A stretch of DNA of 64,000 bases from Rugamonas apoptosis (GTDB lineage: Bacteria > Pseudomonadota > Gammaproteobacteria > Burkholderiales > Burkholderiaceae_D), in the NCBI RefSeq assembly GCF_014042355.1, contig NZ_JACEZU010000011.1:62001-126000 (forward strand). The letters run 5' to 3'. Numbering within the stretch: the first letter of the stretch is position 1; each line of letters begins with the position of its first letter. Below the pieces are notes generated by a model, which saw only the letters and a list, made by a program, of their open reading frames with translations, was not told the origin of the DNA and ran no database searches. The position numbers were made by a program, and so were the translations under genes. Shown here piece by piece: positions 27,862-36,735 of this stretch.

Positions 27862-28521
27862 TCAGGCGCGCAGGAAGTGGAACAGGTTGCGCAACATGCC
27901 CGCCGTGGCGCCCCAGATGAAGAAGCGCTCGTACGGCATGGCGTAGAAAGTGCGCGCGCCGCCCGGCAGTTGCACGGACAGGCGCTGGTGGTGGCGGCCA
28001 TCCATCAGGAATTGCAGCGGCACTTCGAAGATTTCATCCACTTCGGACGGATCGGCCGTCAGTTCGAACGGCGGCAGTACCAATCCCACCACGGGCGTGA
28101 CGCGGTAACCGGTGCCCGTGAAATAGTCGGGCAAGGCGCCCAGCACGTCCACATGGCGCCGGTGCAGGCCGATCTCCTCCTCCGATTCGCGCAAGGCCGT
28201 GGCGATGGGGTCGGCGTCGTAATCCTCCGCGCGGCCACCGGGGAAGCTGATCTGGCCGGCGTGGTCGGTCAAATGGGCGGTGCGCTGGGTCAGCAGCAGG
28301 GTCAAGCCCTGCTCGCGCTGCACCAGCGGCACCAGCACCGAGGCGGGCGTGGGCCGGGGGCGCGGTACGATCGCCTCCTGCACCGTTTCCGGCGTCCACA
28401 CGGGCGGGGCGGCGAAACGCTCACGCAGCCACTGGGGCGACAGGCGCTCGGACGCGACGGCCGGTTCGCCGGCCACGCTATCGATGGGCAGTTGCTGGGG
28501 GTCGAACGGAAGCTGGGCCAA
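27862..28521 (-). CDS. Nudix hydrolase, CoA pyrophosphatase type
   Basis: A 219-residue Nudix enzyme of the NudL/YeaB type, which splits CoA and its derivatives to 4'-phosphopantetheine and 3',5'-ADP. It has SFPGGRAED followed by TALRESEEEIGL (Nudix box), and the DYFTGTGYRVTPVVG segment of this subgroup. The open frame reaches 28581, through the rplS terminator. I place the start at the TTG at 28521, because GGAGGT lies seven bases upstream and no better start exists. It follows rplS on the same strand. Confidence 0.85.
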   Translation of the reverse strand: MAQLPFDPQQLPIDSVAGEPAVASERLSPQWLRERFAAPPVWTPETVQEAIVPRPRPTPASVLVPLVQREQGLTLLLTQRTAHLTDHAGQISFPGGRAEDYDADPIATALRESEEEIGLHRRHVDVLGALPDYFTGTGYRVTPVVGLVLPPFELTADPSEVDEIFEVPLQFLMDGRHHQRLSVQLPGGARTFYAMPYERFFIWGATAGMLRNLFHFLRA

Positions 28522-28540
28522 AAATCTTACCTCCACATGC

Positions 28541-28567
28541 AAAAAAGGGGCACCAGCGGCGCCCCTT
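28541..28567 (-). terminator. rho-independent terminator of the rpsP-rimM-trmD-rplS operon
   Basis: On the minus strand AAGGGGC(GCCGCTGGT)GCCCCTT forms a stem of seven or more pairs and is followed by a run of T (28546-28541). It lies 21 bases after the rplS stop. Confidence 0.85.
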
Positions 28568-28587
28568 CCATCCAAACACAAACGCGA

Positions 28588-28974
28588 TTAAGCGCTTGCT
28601 TTCGCCGCTGCTGGGCGACGGTTTGGCAGTTTTTCCTTGATACGTGCCGATTTACCGGAACGATCACGCAGGTAGTACAGTTTAGCGCGACGTACGTCAC
28701 CGCGGCGTTTCACTTCGATCGAAGCGATCAGCGGCGAGTACAGCTGGAAGGTACGCTCGACGCCTTCGCCGGACGAGATTTTACGAACGATGAAGTTCGA
28801 GTTCAGGCCACGGTTGCGACGGGAAATCACGACGCCTTCGTATGCCTGGGCGCGCTTGCGGGTGCCTTCGACCACGTTAACGTTCACGACCACGGTGTCA
28901 CCAGGGGCGAATTCAGGAATGCTCTTGCCCAGGCGAGCGATTTCTTCTTGCTCGAGTTGTTGAATCAGATCCAT
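28588..28974 (-). CDS. rplS: 50S ribosomal protein L19
   Basis: A 128-residue ribosomal protein at the 30S-50S interface. MDLIQQLEQEEI at the start, PGDTVVVNVNVVEGTRKRAQ, FEGVVI-like YEGVVISRRNRG and the RRAKLYYLRDRSGKSARIKE end are all characteristic. It is last in the conserved rpsP-rimM-trmD-rplS order and ends in an Ala/Lys tail. Confidence 0.98.
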   Translation of the reverse strand: MDLIQQLEQEEIARLGKSIPEFAPGDTVVVNVNVVEGTRKRAQAYEGVVISRRNRGLNSNFIVRKISSGEGVERTFQLYSPLIASIEVKRRGDVRRAKLYYLRDRSGKSARIKEKLPNRRPAAAKASA

Positions 28975-29078
28975 TTTATTACTCCATAAACCATCGTGCT
29001 GGCGCGCGATGAGTGCTGTTCAGACACTCGCCCAGTAGAGGATGGGGTTAAACACGCGGGCGACATGCCCGCTAGCTC

Positions 29079-29840
29079 CTACAAACTGCAGGTTTGCAAA
29101 CCTGCCAAAAACTTTTCGTCCTGCTTGCTCAGCAATCCTGCCGCGCGAGCCCGGACCAGCAATTCGGGGCGCTTGCGCGCCGTCGCCTCCAGCATGCGCT
29201 GGCGGCGCCATTTGACGATCTCGGCGTGATTGCCACCCAACAGCACGGCGGGCACCGTCTCGCCTTCATACGTTTCCGGCCGCGTGTAATGCGGCGAATC
29301 GAGCAAGCCATTGACAAAGCTGTCCTCGACGGCCGACGCGTCCGTATTGAGCACGCCGGGCAACTGGCGCACCACGGCATCCATCAGGGCCATGGCCGGC
29401 AATTCGCCACCCGACAGCACGAAGTCGCCCAGGCTGATTTCCTCATCGACGCAACGGTCGATCAGGCGCTGGTCGACCGCCTCATAGCGGCCGCACAGGA
29501 TCACCAGACCCGGTTCGGCTTTGAGCTGCATGACGCGCTCGTGCGTCAACTGCTTGCCCTGGGGCGACATGAACACCACCCGCGGCGCGGGCAGACCGGC
29601 CTCGGTCTGGCGCTGCTTGGCGGCATTGAGCGTCGCTTCCAGGGGCTTGGCCAGCATCACCATGCCGGGGCCGCCGCCATAGGGGCGGTCATCCACGGTG
29701 CGATGATTGTCGGTCGTGAAATCACGGGGATTCCACAACGTCAGGCCCCACTTCTGTTGTTCGAACGCGCGCCGGGTCACGCCCGACTGCGTCAGCGCGG
29801 CAAACATTTCGGGGAACAGGGTCACGACATCAAATTGCAT
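29079..29840 (-). CDS. trmD: tRNA (guanine-N1)-methyltransferase
   Basis: A 253-residue SPOUT-class enzyme that methylates G37 of tRNAs with S-adenosylmethionine. MQFDVVTLFPEMF, the deep-knot segments LSPQG-like MSPQGKQLTHE, LCGRYEAVDQRLID, and SLGDFVLSGGELPAM are all present, as is the substrate-binding DDRPYGGGPGMV. It lies between rimM and rplS as expected. Two small hairpins lie in the 104-bp gap before rplS. Confidence 0.98.
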   Translation of the reverse strand: MQFDVVTLFPEMFAALTQSGVTRRAFEQQKWGLTLWNPRDFTTDNHRTVDDRPYGGGPGMVMLAKPLEATLNAAKQRQTEAGLPAPRVVFMSPQGKQLTHERVMQLKAEPGLVILCGRYEAVDQRLIDRCVDEEISLGDFVLSGGELPAMALMDAVVRQLPGVLNTDASAVEDSFVNGLLDSPHYTRPETYEGETVPAVLLGGNHAEIVKWRRQRMLEATARKRPELLVRARAAGLLSKQDEKFLAGLQTCSL

Positions 29841-29881
29841 GGCCCGTCCCTTCCGACTGTACCGTGTTGCGCGGGTGAGTC

Positions 29882-30442
29882 TTAATAGTCCAGGCCCCAG
29901 TCGACGGTGATGCGTTTGGCGGCCTTATCCACGGTGATCACAAACTGATCGACAAATGGAATCAGGCGCTCTTGCGCCGCTTCGCCTTCGGGAGCGCTGT
30001 CGGCGGCGGCCGGCGTGATGCGCAAGATCGACTGTGGACCATTGCTCATCATGTCGGTGACCTGCCCCAGGTGCTCACCCTGCAAGTTCACTACTTCCAG
30101 ACCGATCAGATCGGCCCAGTAAAATTCGTCAGCCGACAGCGCCGGGAAACGACTGCGCGGCACCGAAACAGCGGCGCCCTTGAGCGCTTCTGCCACGTTG
30201 CGGTCGGTCACTCCCACCAGCTGGGCAACGACGTCGCCGCCATGCAGTTTGACCTGCTTGACGTCCACGTCATGCACATTCGGCTTGTCGAGCCACCAGG
30301 TTTTCACCGCCAGCAATGCATCCGCATCTTCCGAGAAAGGTCTTACCCTCACCCAGCCAGCAACGCCATACGCGCCGTAGACAAAGCCCACTTGCGTCAG
30401 ATCGTCGGGGAGTTTCACCCCGGATGCACTCTTATCGGTCAA
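29882..30442 (-). CDS. rimM: 16S rRNA processing protein RimM
   Basis: A 186-residue ribosome-maturation factor that binds S19 during 30S head assembly. The N-terminal RimM domain (VGFVYGAYGVAGWVRVRPFS) and the C-terminal PRC-barrel (FYWADLIGLEVVNLQGEHLG ... LIPFVDQFVITVD) are clear. It lies 14 bp after rpsP in the conserved operon. Confidence 0.96.
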   Translation of the reverse strand: MTDKSASGVKLPDDLTQVGFVYGAYGVAGWVRVRPFSEDADALLAVKTWWLDKPNVHDVDVKQVKLHGGDVVAQLVGVTDRNVAEALKGAAVSVPRSRFPALSADEFYWADLIGLEVVNLQGEHLGQVTDMMSNGPQSILRITPAAADSAPEGEAAQERLIPFVDQFVITVDKAAKRITVDWGLDY

Positions 30443-30456
30443 ACCAGGAACCAGAC

Positions 30457-30705
30457 TTAAGCTGCTTTTTTAGCGGCAGCGACCAGGCGAGCCACGGTCG
30501 GCGACAGTTGCGCGCCCACGGATTCCCAGTGCGCCAGACGGTCAGCGGTGATACGGAATGGCACTTCGCCACCGGATGCCATCGGGTTGTAGAAACCGAT
30601 GCGTTCGATGAAACGGCCATCGCGACGATTGCGCGAATCGGTTGCAACGATGTTGAAGAACGGACGCTTCTTGGCGCCTCCACGAGCTAAACGAATAACG
30701 ACCAT
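30457..30705 (-). CDS. rpsP: 30S ribosomal protein S16
   Basis: An 82-residue ribosomal protein. MVVIRLARGGAKKRPFFNIV, then RNRRDGRFIERIGFYNP, are diagnostic. The ATG at 30705 is used because the family starts exactly there; upstream codons are spurious. It is the first gene of the rpsP-rimM-trmD-rplS operon. Confidence 0.98.
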   Translation of the reverse strand: MVVIRLARGGAKKRPFFNIVATDSRNRRDGRFIERIGFYNPMASGGEVPFRITADRLAHWESVGAQLSPTVARLVAAAKKAA

Positions 30706-30927
30706 AATATTTCCAAAAAGTGTGCTGAGACGGAAAAAGCCGCAAATTATAGCGCGCCTTGCCACGTAGCAGCAAGCATTAATGCACATAATTGGGCGGT
30801 TTGGGGTAATCGGCGATTATCCCCCGTTCCGGCGAAGTGGGCAAGTGCCCTCGATCTTAAAAAAGATCCGCCGGGGGCCGTATTATGACCGATACTGCGT
30901 GCATCCCCGCAATTTCTTGGCATCCCC

Positions 30928-31365
30928 ATGACCAATTTGCATCAAACGCAACACCTTTCGCACAAGAATAAAACCATGGCCACGCTGCTGGCCTTCGTGC
31001 TGGGCGGCCTGGGCGGCCACCGGCTCTACCTGCGCGGCGCCCGCGACCGCTGGCTGTGGGTTCATCTGGCCAGCCTGCCGGCCGCCGCCCTGGTGGCCGC
31101 GGCCGTGCCCGGCGCCGACTGGTTCTACAAGATCTTGCCGATGGTGGTCTCGGCGCTGGTGGGTTTCCTGGAGGCGCTGGTGCTGGGCTTGATGCCGGAC
31201 GAAAAATGGGACAGTCTCTACAACACCGGATCGGGCCGCGAATCGGCCTCCAACTGGCCGCTGGCCGTACTGCTGGTGGCTACCCTGATGGTGGGCGCCG
31301 GTATGCTTATCGCAACAATTTCCCGCCTGTTTGACTTGTTGTACACTGGTGGCGCGTATGGCTGA
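30928..31365 (+). CDS. TM2-domain membrane protein
   Basis: A 145-residue protein with the TM2 signature near its start (LLAFVLGGLGGHRLYLRG), followed by three more hydrophobic spans. TM2 domains are short paired helices with a conserved turn and no settled function in bacteria. Translation may begin at the ATG at 30928 or at the internal ATG at 30976 (MATLLAF), which starts right at the domain. It lies 22 bp before the glycine-zipper gene. Confidence 0.78.
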   Translation: MTNLHQTQHLSHKNKTMATLLAFVLGGLGGHRLYLRGARDRWLWVHLASLPAAALVAAAVPGADWFYKILPMVVSALVGFLEALVLGLMPDEKWDSLYNTGSGRESASNWPLAVLLVATLMVGAGMLIATISRLFDLLYTGGAYG

Positions 31366-31387
31366 TACACAACTTGAGGAGAACAAT

Positions 31388-31990
31388 ATGACGAGTCGCC
31401 CCCTGATCCTGGCCCTGACCCTGGCCGGCATGATGAGCAGCGCCTGGGCCCAGGCCCCCGTGAGCGCGAAAGAACAATACGCGATCGACAGCAAGCACGC
31501 CGCCACCCGCTATGCGGATGACAAGAAGCTGTGCGCCGACGAAACCGACTCCAGCGCCCGCATGCAGTGCATGCGCGACGCCAAGACCGAATACGACAAG
31601 AGCGTGGCGCAAGCCAAGGCCGCGATGAAAGCCTCGCCCGCCAAGGCCGGCGCCTGCATGGCCGATTGCGGCAAAGTGGTCAACGTGACCGTCACTGAGA
31701 AAGCCGGTGAAGGCAGCGCGCTGGGCCTGATCGCCGGCGGCGTGGCTGGCGCCCTGCTGGGCAATCAGGTCGGCAGCGGCCACGGCCGCGAACTGGCCAC
31801 GGTGGCCGGCGCCGCCGGCGGCGCCTATGCCGGCAAGCAGATCGAACAGAAAGCCAAGTCGACCAAGGTCTGGACCGTGGAAGTGCAGTACAACAACGGC
31901 CAGCATGCGAGCTTCAACTTCGACCACGATCCCGGCCTGCTGGCTGGCGACCAGATCCGCAACGCCAACGGTACCGTGGTGCGCAACTAA
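31388..31990 (+). CDS. secreted glycine-zipper 2TM-domain protein
   Basis: A 200-residue envelope protein starting at the ATG at 31388, with GAGGAGAAC just upstream. The signal peptide is cut near AWA-QAP. After a Lys/Asp/Ala-rich helical part with four Cys comes a glycine zipper (ALGLIAGGVAGALLGNQVGSGHGRELATVAGAAGGAYAG, quoted by its ends: ALGLIAGG and GAYAGKQIEQ). This is as in the SlyB/Rick-17kDa outer-membrane family, and a short beta domain ends the chain. It probably sits at the outer membrane. A perfect 32-bp-arm hairpin follows and should end the transcript. Confidence 0.8.
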   Translation: MTSRPLILALTLAGMMSSAWAQAPVSAKEQYAIDSKHAATRYADDKKLCADETDSSARMQCMRDAKTEYDKSVAQAKAAMKASPAKAGACMADCGKVVNVTVTEKAGEGSALGLIAGGVAGALLGNQVGSGHGRELATVAGAAGGAYAGKQIEQKAKSTKVWTVEVQYNNGQHASFNFDHDPGLLAGDQIRNANGTVVRN

Positions 31991-32006
31991 GCACAGGCCA
32001 AGCTGC

Positions 32007-32073
32007 AAAAAAAATCGGGGACAGACCCCAATTTCCGCATGGCGGAAATTGGGGTCTGTCCCCGATTTTTTTT
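32007..32073. terminator. 32-bp perfect hairpin with flanking A8/T9 (GGGGACAGACCCC element)
   Basis: Arms 32007-32038 and 32042-32073 are perfect reverse complements of 32 bases around a three-base loop. Within each arm GGGGACAGACCCC is itself nearly palindromic. The outer ends are A8 on the left and T9 on the right, so it can work as a rho-independent terminator in both directions. It follows the glycine-zipper gene by 16 bases. The size and perfection exceed what a terminator needs, so it is probably also a mobile or repeated palindrome. Confidence 0.85.
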
Positions 32074-32392
32074 TGCGTGCTCACACGTAGCTGGTGGCCG
32101 ACTCCAGCAAGGATGGCATACCGCATCGCTCGGGTTCTTGCGCGCAGCAAGGGAGTCCCTGTGCAGCGCACAGCCCGCGCCTGTCACATCGGCAACGGGA
32201 CATGCCGGGCGCAAAAAACTGATCACTTCGGCAGCATTGTGAAAATACAACAAACTAATTTACATTTAGACTTTTTCGCTGAATTGCGAGCACATGCTCG
32301 GTTTTAGCACTTGATTCTGCAATACATTTAAGCGTAGTTCGAATTCCATGGAATAGCAGCCCAGACCAATAATCCCACCAAGGAGACACTGC
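32074..32392. other. gap before the SGNH hydrolase gene
   Basis: No gene is visible in this 319-base stretch. Its second half (32225-32350) is AT-rich and probably carries the promoter of the SGNH hydrolase unit. A small palindrome, GAGCACATGCTC, lies at 32288-32299. AAGGAGA stands just before the ATG at 32393. Confidence 0.5.
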
Positions 32393-33481
32393 ATGCCTAC
32401 CCGTATTCGCCACTCGCTACGCACCCTGCTACCTGTTATCGCCCTGCTCGCCCTGGGCGCCGAAGCTTCCGCCAGCACCCTGAACCAGAACGCCTCGTGG
32501 ACCATCGACCGCGCCAACACCAGCACCAAGTACCGCGTCGTCGCCTACGGCGATTCCATCTACGCCGGCTATAACGGCTCCATCACCAGCGCCGCCAAAT
32601 ACTCGGCGCCGACGGTGGACGCGGAATACATGTCCGCACAATGGGGCGCCGACATCGAGAGCGTGCGCCGCACCAAGTCCGGCGCCGTCGCCTCGGACGT
32701 GTACAACAACAAGATCGTGGCCGAGCGTTCCTACATGCAGGCCAGCAATACGCGCGTGGTCACCTTCGAAATGTGCGGTAACGATGGCCTGCAGGCCCGT
32801 ACCAGCTTCAAGGGCCAGAGCGGCACCTGCGACTACACGGTGCTGAACAACGCCGAGAACAGCTGCAAAACCTACGTGGCGGCAGCCATGGACTACATCA
32901 ACGCCAACGCCTACCCCGGCGTGAAGCTGAAGGTGATCTCCAACCTGCACTACCCCGGCTACGCGGCCGACAACGTGCAAAGTTCCTGCACCGACGCCAC
33001 CACCGGCGCCACCGTCAAGATGCAGGACCGCTTCCTCGTGTCGCTGGCACGCATGAACTACATGATGTGCGACACGGCGCGCCAGAAAGGCTTCACCTGC
33101 GCCGACAACTTCGCCCAGTACATGGGCGGCGACTACGACAGCAACGGCGACGGCCAGATCGACTCCGAGGCGCTGCGCTACGTGGCCGGTGAAAGCCAGG
33201 ACAGCTATGTCACCCGCATCACCACCACGCTGCGCTCCACCCTGCGCGACGCCAACACGCACTTCGTCTCGTCCGGCAGCAGCTACGACTACATCCAGTC
33301 CGACGACACCCACCCGACCTACACCGGCAGCACCATCACCTCCGGCCTGTTCGGCGACACCACCGGCAGCGGCGCACCGCGCTACACCTCCTTCACCGCC
33401 GGCAAGAGCCCGATCTGGAACCAGTACGGCCATGAACGCATGGGCTGGGCCGTATCGACCTTTAATCCGGTATCGCCGTAA
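32393..33481 (+). CDS. secreted SGNH/GDSL-type hydrolase
   Basis: A 362-residue protein with a signal peptide cut near ASA-STL. It has the SGNH blocks: AYGDSIY (nucleophile Ser55), a Gly/Asn block at MCGNDG (about 128-132) and block V DDTH (Asp304 and His307). A loop YDSNGDGQIDSE looks like an EF-hand calcium site. Such enzymes are esterases, lipases or carbohydrate deacetylases. It leads a compact unit with a membrane protein and an Lnt-like acyltransferase, suggesting a role in acyl or acetyl turnover in the envelope. The substrate is unknown. Confidence 0.78.
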   Translation: MPTRIRHSLRTLLPVIALLALGAEASASTLNQNASWTIDRANTSTKYRVVAYGDSIYAGYNGSITSAAKYSAPTVDAEYMSAQWGADIESVRRTKSGAVASDVYNNKIVAERSYMQASNTRVVTFEMCGNDGLQARTSFKGQSGTCDYTVLNNAENSCKTYVAAAMDYINANAYPGVKLKVISNLHYPGYAADNVQSSCTDATTGATVKMQDRFLVSLARMNYMMCDTARQKGFTCADNFAQYMGGDYDSNGDGQIDSEALRYVAGESQDSYVTRITTTLRSTLRDANTHFVSSGSSYDYIQSDDTHPTYTGSTITSGLFGDTTGSGAPRYTSFTAGKSPIWNQYGHERMGWAVSTFNPVSP

Positions 33482-33501
33482 GCGCCGCGGGCGGTTCAAC
33501 G

Positions 33502-34197
33502 TTGGCTACGCCACGTCAACCTCCCCTCGCCCCGGCCAGCGCCTATCGCAACGGCGCTGGCTGGCGCCGGGGACGCGCGCAAGGCGGCTTCGGCACCACG
33601 CAGTGGCTGGTGGTGGCCAGCCTCACCTTGCTGGGCGTGCTGTGGCTGTGGTCCGGTTCCCCCGCTGAACCGGGCGACGGCGCGGCGGCGGCAAGTACGC
33701 AAACGCCCGCCACAAACGGCAGGCCGGCCTGGCTGGCGGCCTTCCCCGGCATGTCGTCCGAGCCAGCGCCAGAACAGGCGCCAGCGCGCGCGCCCGAAGG
33801 CGACGCCGATCCCACGCGCGACCTGAAAAGCTACATCCCCCGGGGCGCGAACCCCACCATGCCGGAAGTGATCCAGCGCTTGCACGAGCGCGGCATCTTC
33901 AGCGGCCTCGGCGCGTTTTCGCCGCCCGGGACCCGCCCGCCGCTGGTCGGCCTGGCCGTGCCGGAAGACTTCGACCTGCCCAAAGGTTACGTGCGCCACC
34001 ATCAGGTGACGGACGACGGCCAGACCATCGAAGCCATCCTCATGTTCGCGCCTGATTTCCAGCTGGTCGATGCCAGCAACCAGCCGGTCGCCATGCCCAA
34101 GGACCGCATCGTGCCGCCGGAACTGGCCCCGCCCGGCCTGCCCCACCGACGCATCACCATCCCCGCCCCACGAGAGCCGGCAAGACCCGGCCAATAG
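33502..34197 (+). CDS. single-pass membrane protein of unknown function
   Basis: A 231-residue protein with one hydrophobic segment near 34-51 (TQWLVVASLTLLGVLWLW), a Pro/Ala-rich linker (about 52-105) and a C-terminal periplasmic part (PTRDLKSYIPRGANPTMPEV ... FDLPKGYVRHHQVTDDG). The start is a TTG at 33502 with poor ribosome site; later ATGs would remove the membrane segment. It lies 20 bp after the hydrolase gene and four bases before the acyltransferase-like gene, so co-translation is likely. I do not recognise the family. Confidence 0.6.
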   Translation: MATPRQPPLAPASAYRNGAGWRRGRAQGGFGTTQWLVVASLTLLGVLWLWSGSPAEPGDGAAAASTQTPATNGRPAWLAAFPGMSSEPAPEQAPARAPEGDADPTRDLKSYIPRGANPTMPEVIQRLHERGIFSGLGAFSPPGTRPPLVGLAVPEDFDLPKGYVRHHQVTDDGQTIEAILMFAPDFQLVDASNQPVAMPKDRIVPPELAPPGLPHRRITIPAPREPARPGQ

Positions 34198-34201
34198 AGA
34201 C

Positions 34202-36685
34202 ATGACCCTGACCATTCCTGTAAAAATCCGCGTACTGGCAGCGTTGCTTGCCAGCGCGGTGATGTCCGCGCTGTATGCGCGCGGTGGCGCCGGCTGGCTG
34301 CTCGGCTTCGTGCTGCTGGTGCCGTGCCTGCGCGCGCTGGACGCCAGCCCTACGCTGACGGGTGCCCTGCTGCGCGGCTGGGCCATGTCGCTCGCCTACA
34401 CGGCCGGCGCCTTCGCCTGGTTCGGCACCGCCTTCGGCCACTACACCCAGATTGGCGATGCGGCCGGCCTGGCCTTGCTGCTGCTGGCCGCCCCGCTATT
34501 CCAGCCGCAGTTCCTCAGCTTTGCGCTGGTGCGCCACGTCACACGCCAGCGGCACGGCGTCGTGCCTGGCGCGCTGGCCGGCGCGGCGGCCTGGGTGGCG
34601 ACGGAATGGCTGCTGCCCAAATTCCTCGGCGATACGCTCGGCTACGGCCTCTATCCGTCCGTGCTGCTGCGCCAGGGCGCCGCCGTGGTAGGCACGGCGG
34701 GCCTGACACTGCTGCTGTTGCTGGCCAACGAAGGCGTGGCGGCGGCGCTGGCGCAACGCGCGGGAGGCTGGCGCGCCAGCCTGCGCCCGCTGGCGCTGGC
34801 CGCGCTGGCGCCGCTGCTGCTGGCGGGCTACGGCCAGTTCGCACTGTCGGCCAGTCCCGCGCCGGAAGGCAAGCCACTGCGCATGGGGCTGATCCAATCC
34901 AACATCATCGACTACGAACGCCAGCGCCAGGAAAAAGGCACGGCCGCTGTCGTGCGCGAAGTGCTCGACACCCATTTCGCGATGAGCTACGACGCCGTGG
35001 TGCGCCAGCATGCGGACGCGGTGTTGTGGTCGGAAACCGTCTACCCCACCACCTTCGGCCATCCCAAGAGCCCAGCGGGCGCCGAGCTGGATCGCGAAAT
35101 CGTCGGCATCGTCAACGCGGCCGGGGTGCCGTTCGTGTTCGGCACGTATGACCGCGACAGCGCGGGCGAATACAACGCGGCCGCTTTCGTGCAGCCGGGC
35201 GCCGGCCTGCTCGGCTTCTATCGCAAGACGCGTTTGTTCCCGCTCACGGAATACGTGCCCGCCTGGCTGGACGGCCCGCTGCTGCGGCGCGCCCTGCCCT
35301 GGACCGGCAACTGGCAACCCGGTAACGGCGCCCGCGTGCTGCCGCTGCGGCTGGCCGATGGCCGCGAAATTCCCGTGCTGCCCATGATCTGCTTCGACGA
35401 CATGGATGCCAGCCTGGCCATCGATGGCGTGCGGCTGGGTGCGCAAGCCATCCTCACCATGTCCAACGATTCCTGGTTCACGGCCGATCCGCTGGGCGCG
35501 CGCCTGCACCAGTCGGCGGCCGCGTTCCGCAGTATCGAGACGCGGCTGCCGCAATTTCGCGTCACCAGCAACGGCCACAGCGGCGTGATCGACGCCACCG
35601 GCACCGTGCTCGCGGGCACGCGCATGGGCGAACAGGCGCTGGTGATCGCGGCCCTGCCCGTGAACGCACCCGCGCCCACGCTGATGGTGCGCTGGGGCGA
35701 CTGGGTCGGACGCGTCGCCGTGGCGGCGCTGCTGTTGCTGGCGGCCGTGTCAGCCTTCCCCGCCTGGCGCGCAAGCCATGCCACCGAAGCGGAAGGCGAA
35801 CCGGCGGGCGATTCAGTGGCCTTCAACCTGGCCGCGGCCTTGCCGGCCAGGGTGGCCGTGCTGTCGCCCGCCGCGCGCGTGGTGACGGGACTGCTGCGCA
35901 CCTTCTCGCGCGGCAGCCTGCTGTGGATGTGCCTCGCCCTGCTGTTCAACGAAGCGCTGCGCACCAACACGCTGGCGCAGATCCGATTGTTCTCGACGCT
36001 GTTCCTGCTGCCGGAAGCGGTTGCGTGGTGCGTGCTGGTATTCTGTTCGGCGCAAGCCATGGTTGTCGACGGCAAGCTGGCACTCACGCGCGGCGGGCGC
36101 CGGCGCGAACTGGCGCTGAGCGAGATCGCCGCCGTCCAGTTGTGGCGTTTGCCCATACCCGGTCCGGGCCTGTCGCTGCGGCTGCATACCGGCCGGCGCT
36201 GGCGCTACGGCCTGGCGCTGACCAATGCCGATGCCCGCGCCGCCGCGCGCGCCGCCACCGCCGGCCGCCCCGCGCAACAGAGCGTGCGCGCCGTGCTGCA
36301 GGTATATGCGCAATCCAACCTGGCGATCCGACGTTCGCGGCTCGACCACCCGCTGCCCAAGTACATCCTGCTGCCGCTGGCGCTGGCGCTGCCGGCGTTC
36401 CACCTGTATCAGCACATCGCTTACGGCAGCGCGTTCGGTGAGTACTACAGCTTCGGCTTGAAAGCCTATCTGAGCGCGTTCGCGCTGTGGTGGGCCGCGT
36501 GGTCGATCGGCGTGGTGTTGACGGAAGCGCTGCTGCGGGCGGCGATCAGCATCGCCACGCTGTTGACGGCGCTGCTGCGCCCCGCGCGCGCGATCGCCAT
36601 CCGGCGCTGGCTGGAACGGGCCGGCCATGTCGCGCTCTACCTCGGCATGCCGGGCTGGCTGCTGCTGACCATCTACCGAGCATAG
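34202..36685 (+). CDS. Lnt-like nitrilase-fold acyltransferase with extra C-terminal membrane/PH-like region
   Basis: An 827-residue membrane protein. Residues 1-530 match apolipoprotein N-acyltransferase: several N-terminal helices, then a carbon-nitrogen hydrolase domain. Its triad is Glu278 (LWSETVYP), Lys342 (YRKTRLFPLTEY) and Cys397 (MICFDDMD), close to Glu267/Lys335/Cys387 of E. coli Lnt. A last Lnt-type helix lies near 515. The remaining 290 residues are not part of normal Lnt. They have two helices, a strand-rich PH-like segment (about 620-700, VVDGKLALTRGGRRRELALS), then three more helices. It may be a paralogue with a special substrate rather than the housekeeping Lnt. The start at 34202 avoids overlap with the preceding gene. 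Confidence 0.82.
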   Translation: MTLTIPVKIRVLAALLASAVMSALYARGGAGWLLGFVLLVPCLRALDASPTLTGALLRGWAMSLAYTAGAFAWFGTAFGHYTQIGDAAGLALLLLAAPLFQPQFLSFALVRHVTRQRHGVVPGALAGAAAWVATEWLLPKFLGDTLGYGLYPSVLLRQGAAVVGTAGLTLLLLLANEGVAAALAQRAGGWRASLRPLALAALAPLLLAGYGQFALSASPAPEGKPLRMGLIQSNIIDYERQRQEKGTAAVVREVLDTHFAMSYDAVVRQHADAVLWSETVYPTTFGHPKSPAGAELDREIVGIVNAAGVPFVFGTYDRDSAGEYNAAAFVQPGAGLLGFYRKTRLFPLTEYVPAWLDGPLLRRALPWTGNWQPGNGARVLPLRLADGREIPVLPMICFDDMDASLAIDGVRLGAQAILTMSNDSWFTADPLGARLHQSAAAFRSIETRLPQFRVTSNGHSGVIDATGTVLAGTRMGEQALVIAALPVNAPAPTLMVRWGDWVGRVAVAALLLLAAVSAFPAWRASHATEAEGEPAGDSVAFNLAAALPARVAVLSPAARVVTGLLRTFSRGSLLWMCLALLFNEALRTNTLAQIRLFSTLFLLPEAVAWCVLVFCSAQAMVVDGKLALTRGGRRRELALSEIAAVQLWRLPIPGPGLSLRLHTGRRWRYGLALTNADARAAARAATAGRPAQQSVRAVLQVYAQSNLAIRRSRLDHPLPKYILLPLALALPAFHLYQHIAYGSAFGEYYSFGLKAYLSAFALWWAAWSIGVVLTEALLRAAISIATLLTALLRPARAIAIRRWLERAGHVALYLGMPGWLLLTIYRA

Positions 36686-36691
36686 TCAAAA

Positions 36692-36733
36692 AATTGGGGA
36701 CGTAACACACAGAATTGTCTTACGTCCCCAATT
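36692..36733. repeat. palindrome between convergent genes (GGGGACGTNACAC element, copy C)
   Basis: AATTGGGGACGTAA (36692-36705) and TTACGTCCCCAATT (36720-36733) are perfect 14-base inverted repeats around a 14-base loop that still contains CACAC and GTCT remnants. The core matches copies A and B. Seven A residues at its left give a T-run for minus-strand transcripts. Confidence 0.8.
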
Positions 36734-36735
36734 AT

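Noticed and set aside
28522..28581. Longer N-terminus for the Nudix hydrolase
   Set aside because: These codons run through the rplS terminator hairpin; the GGAGGT there fits a TTG start at 28521.
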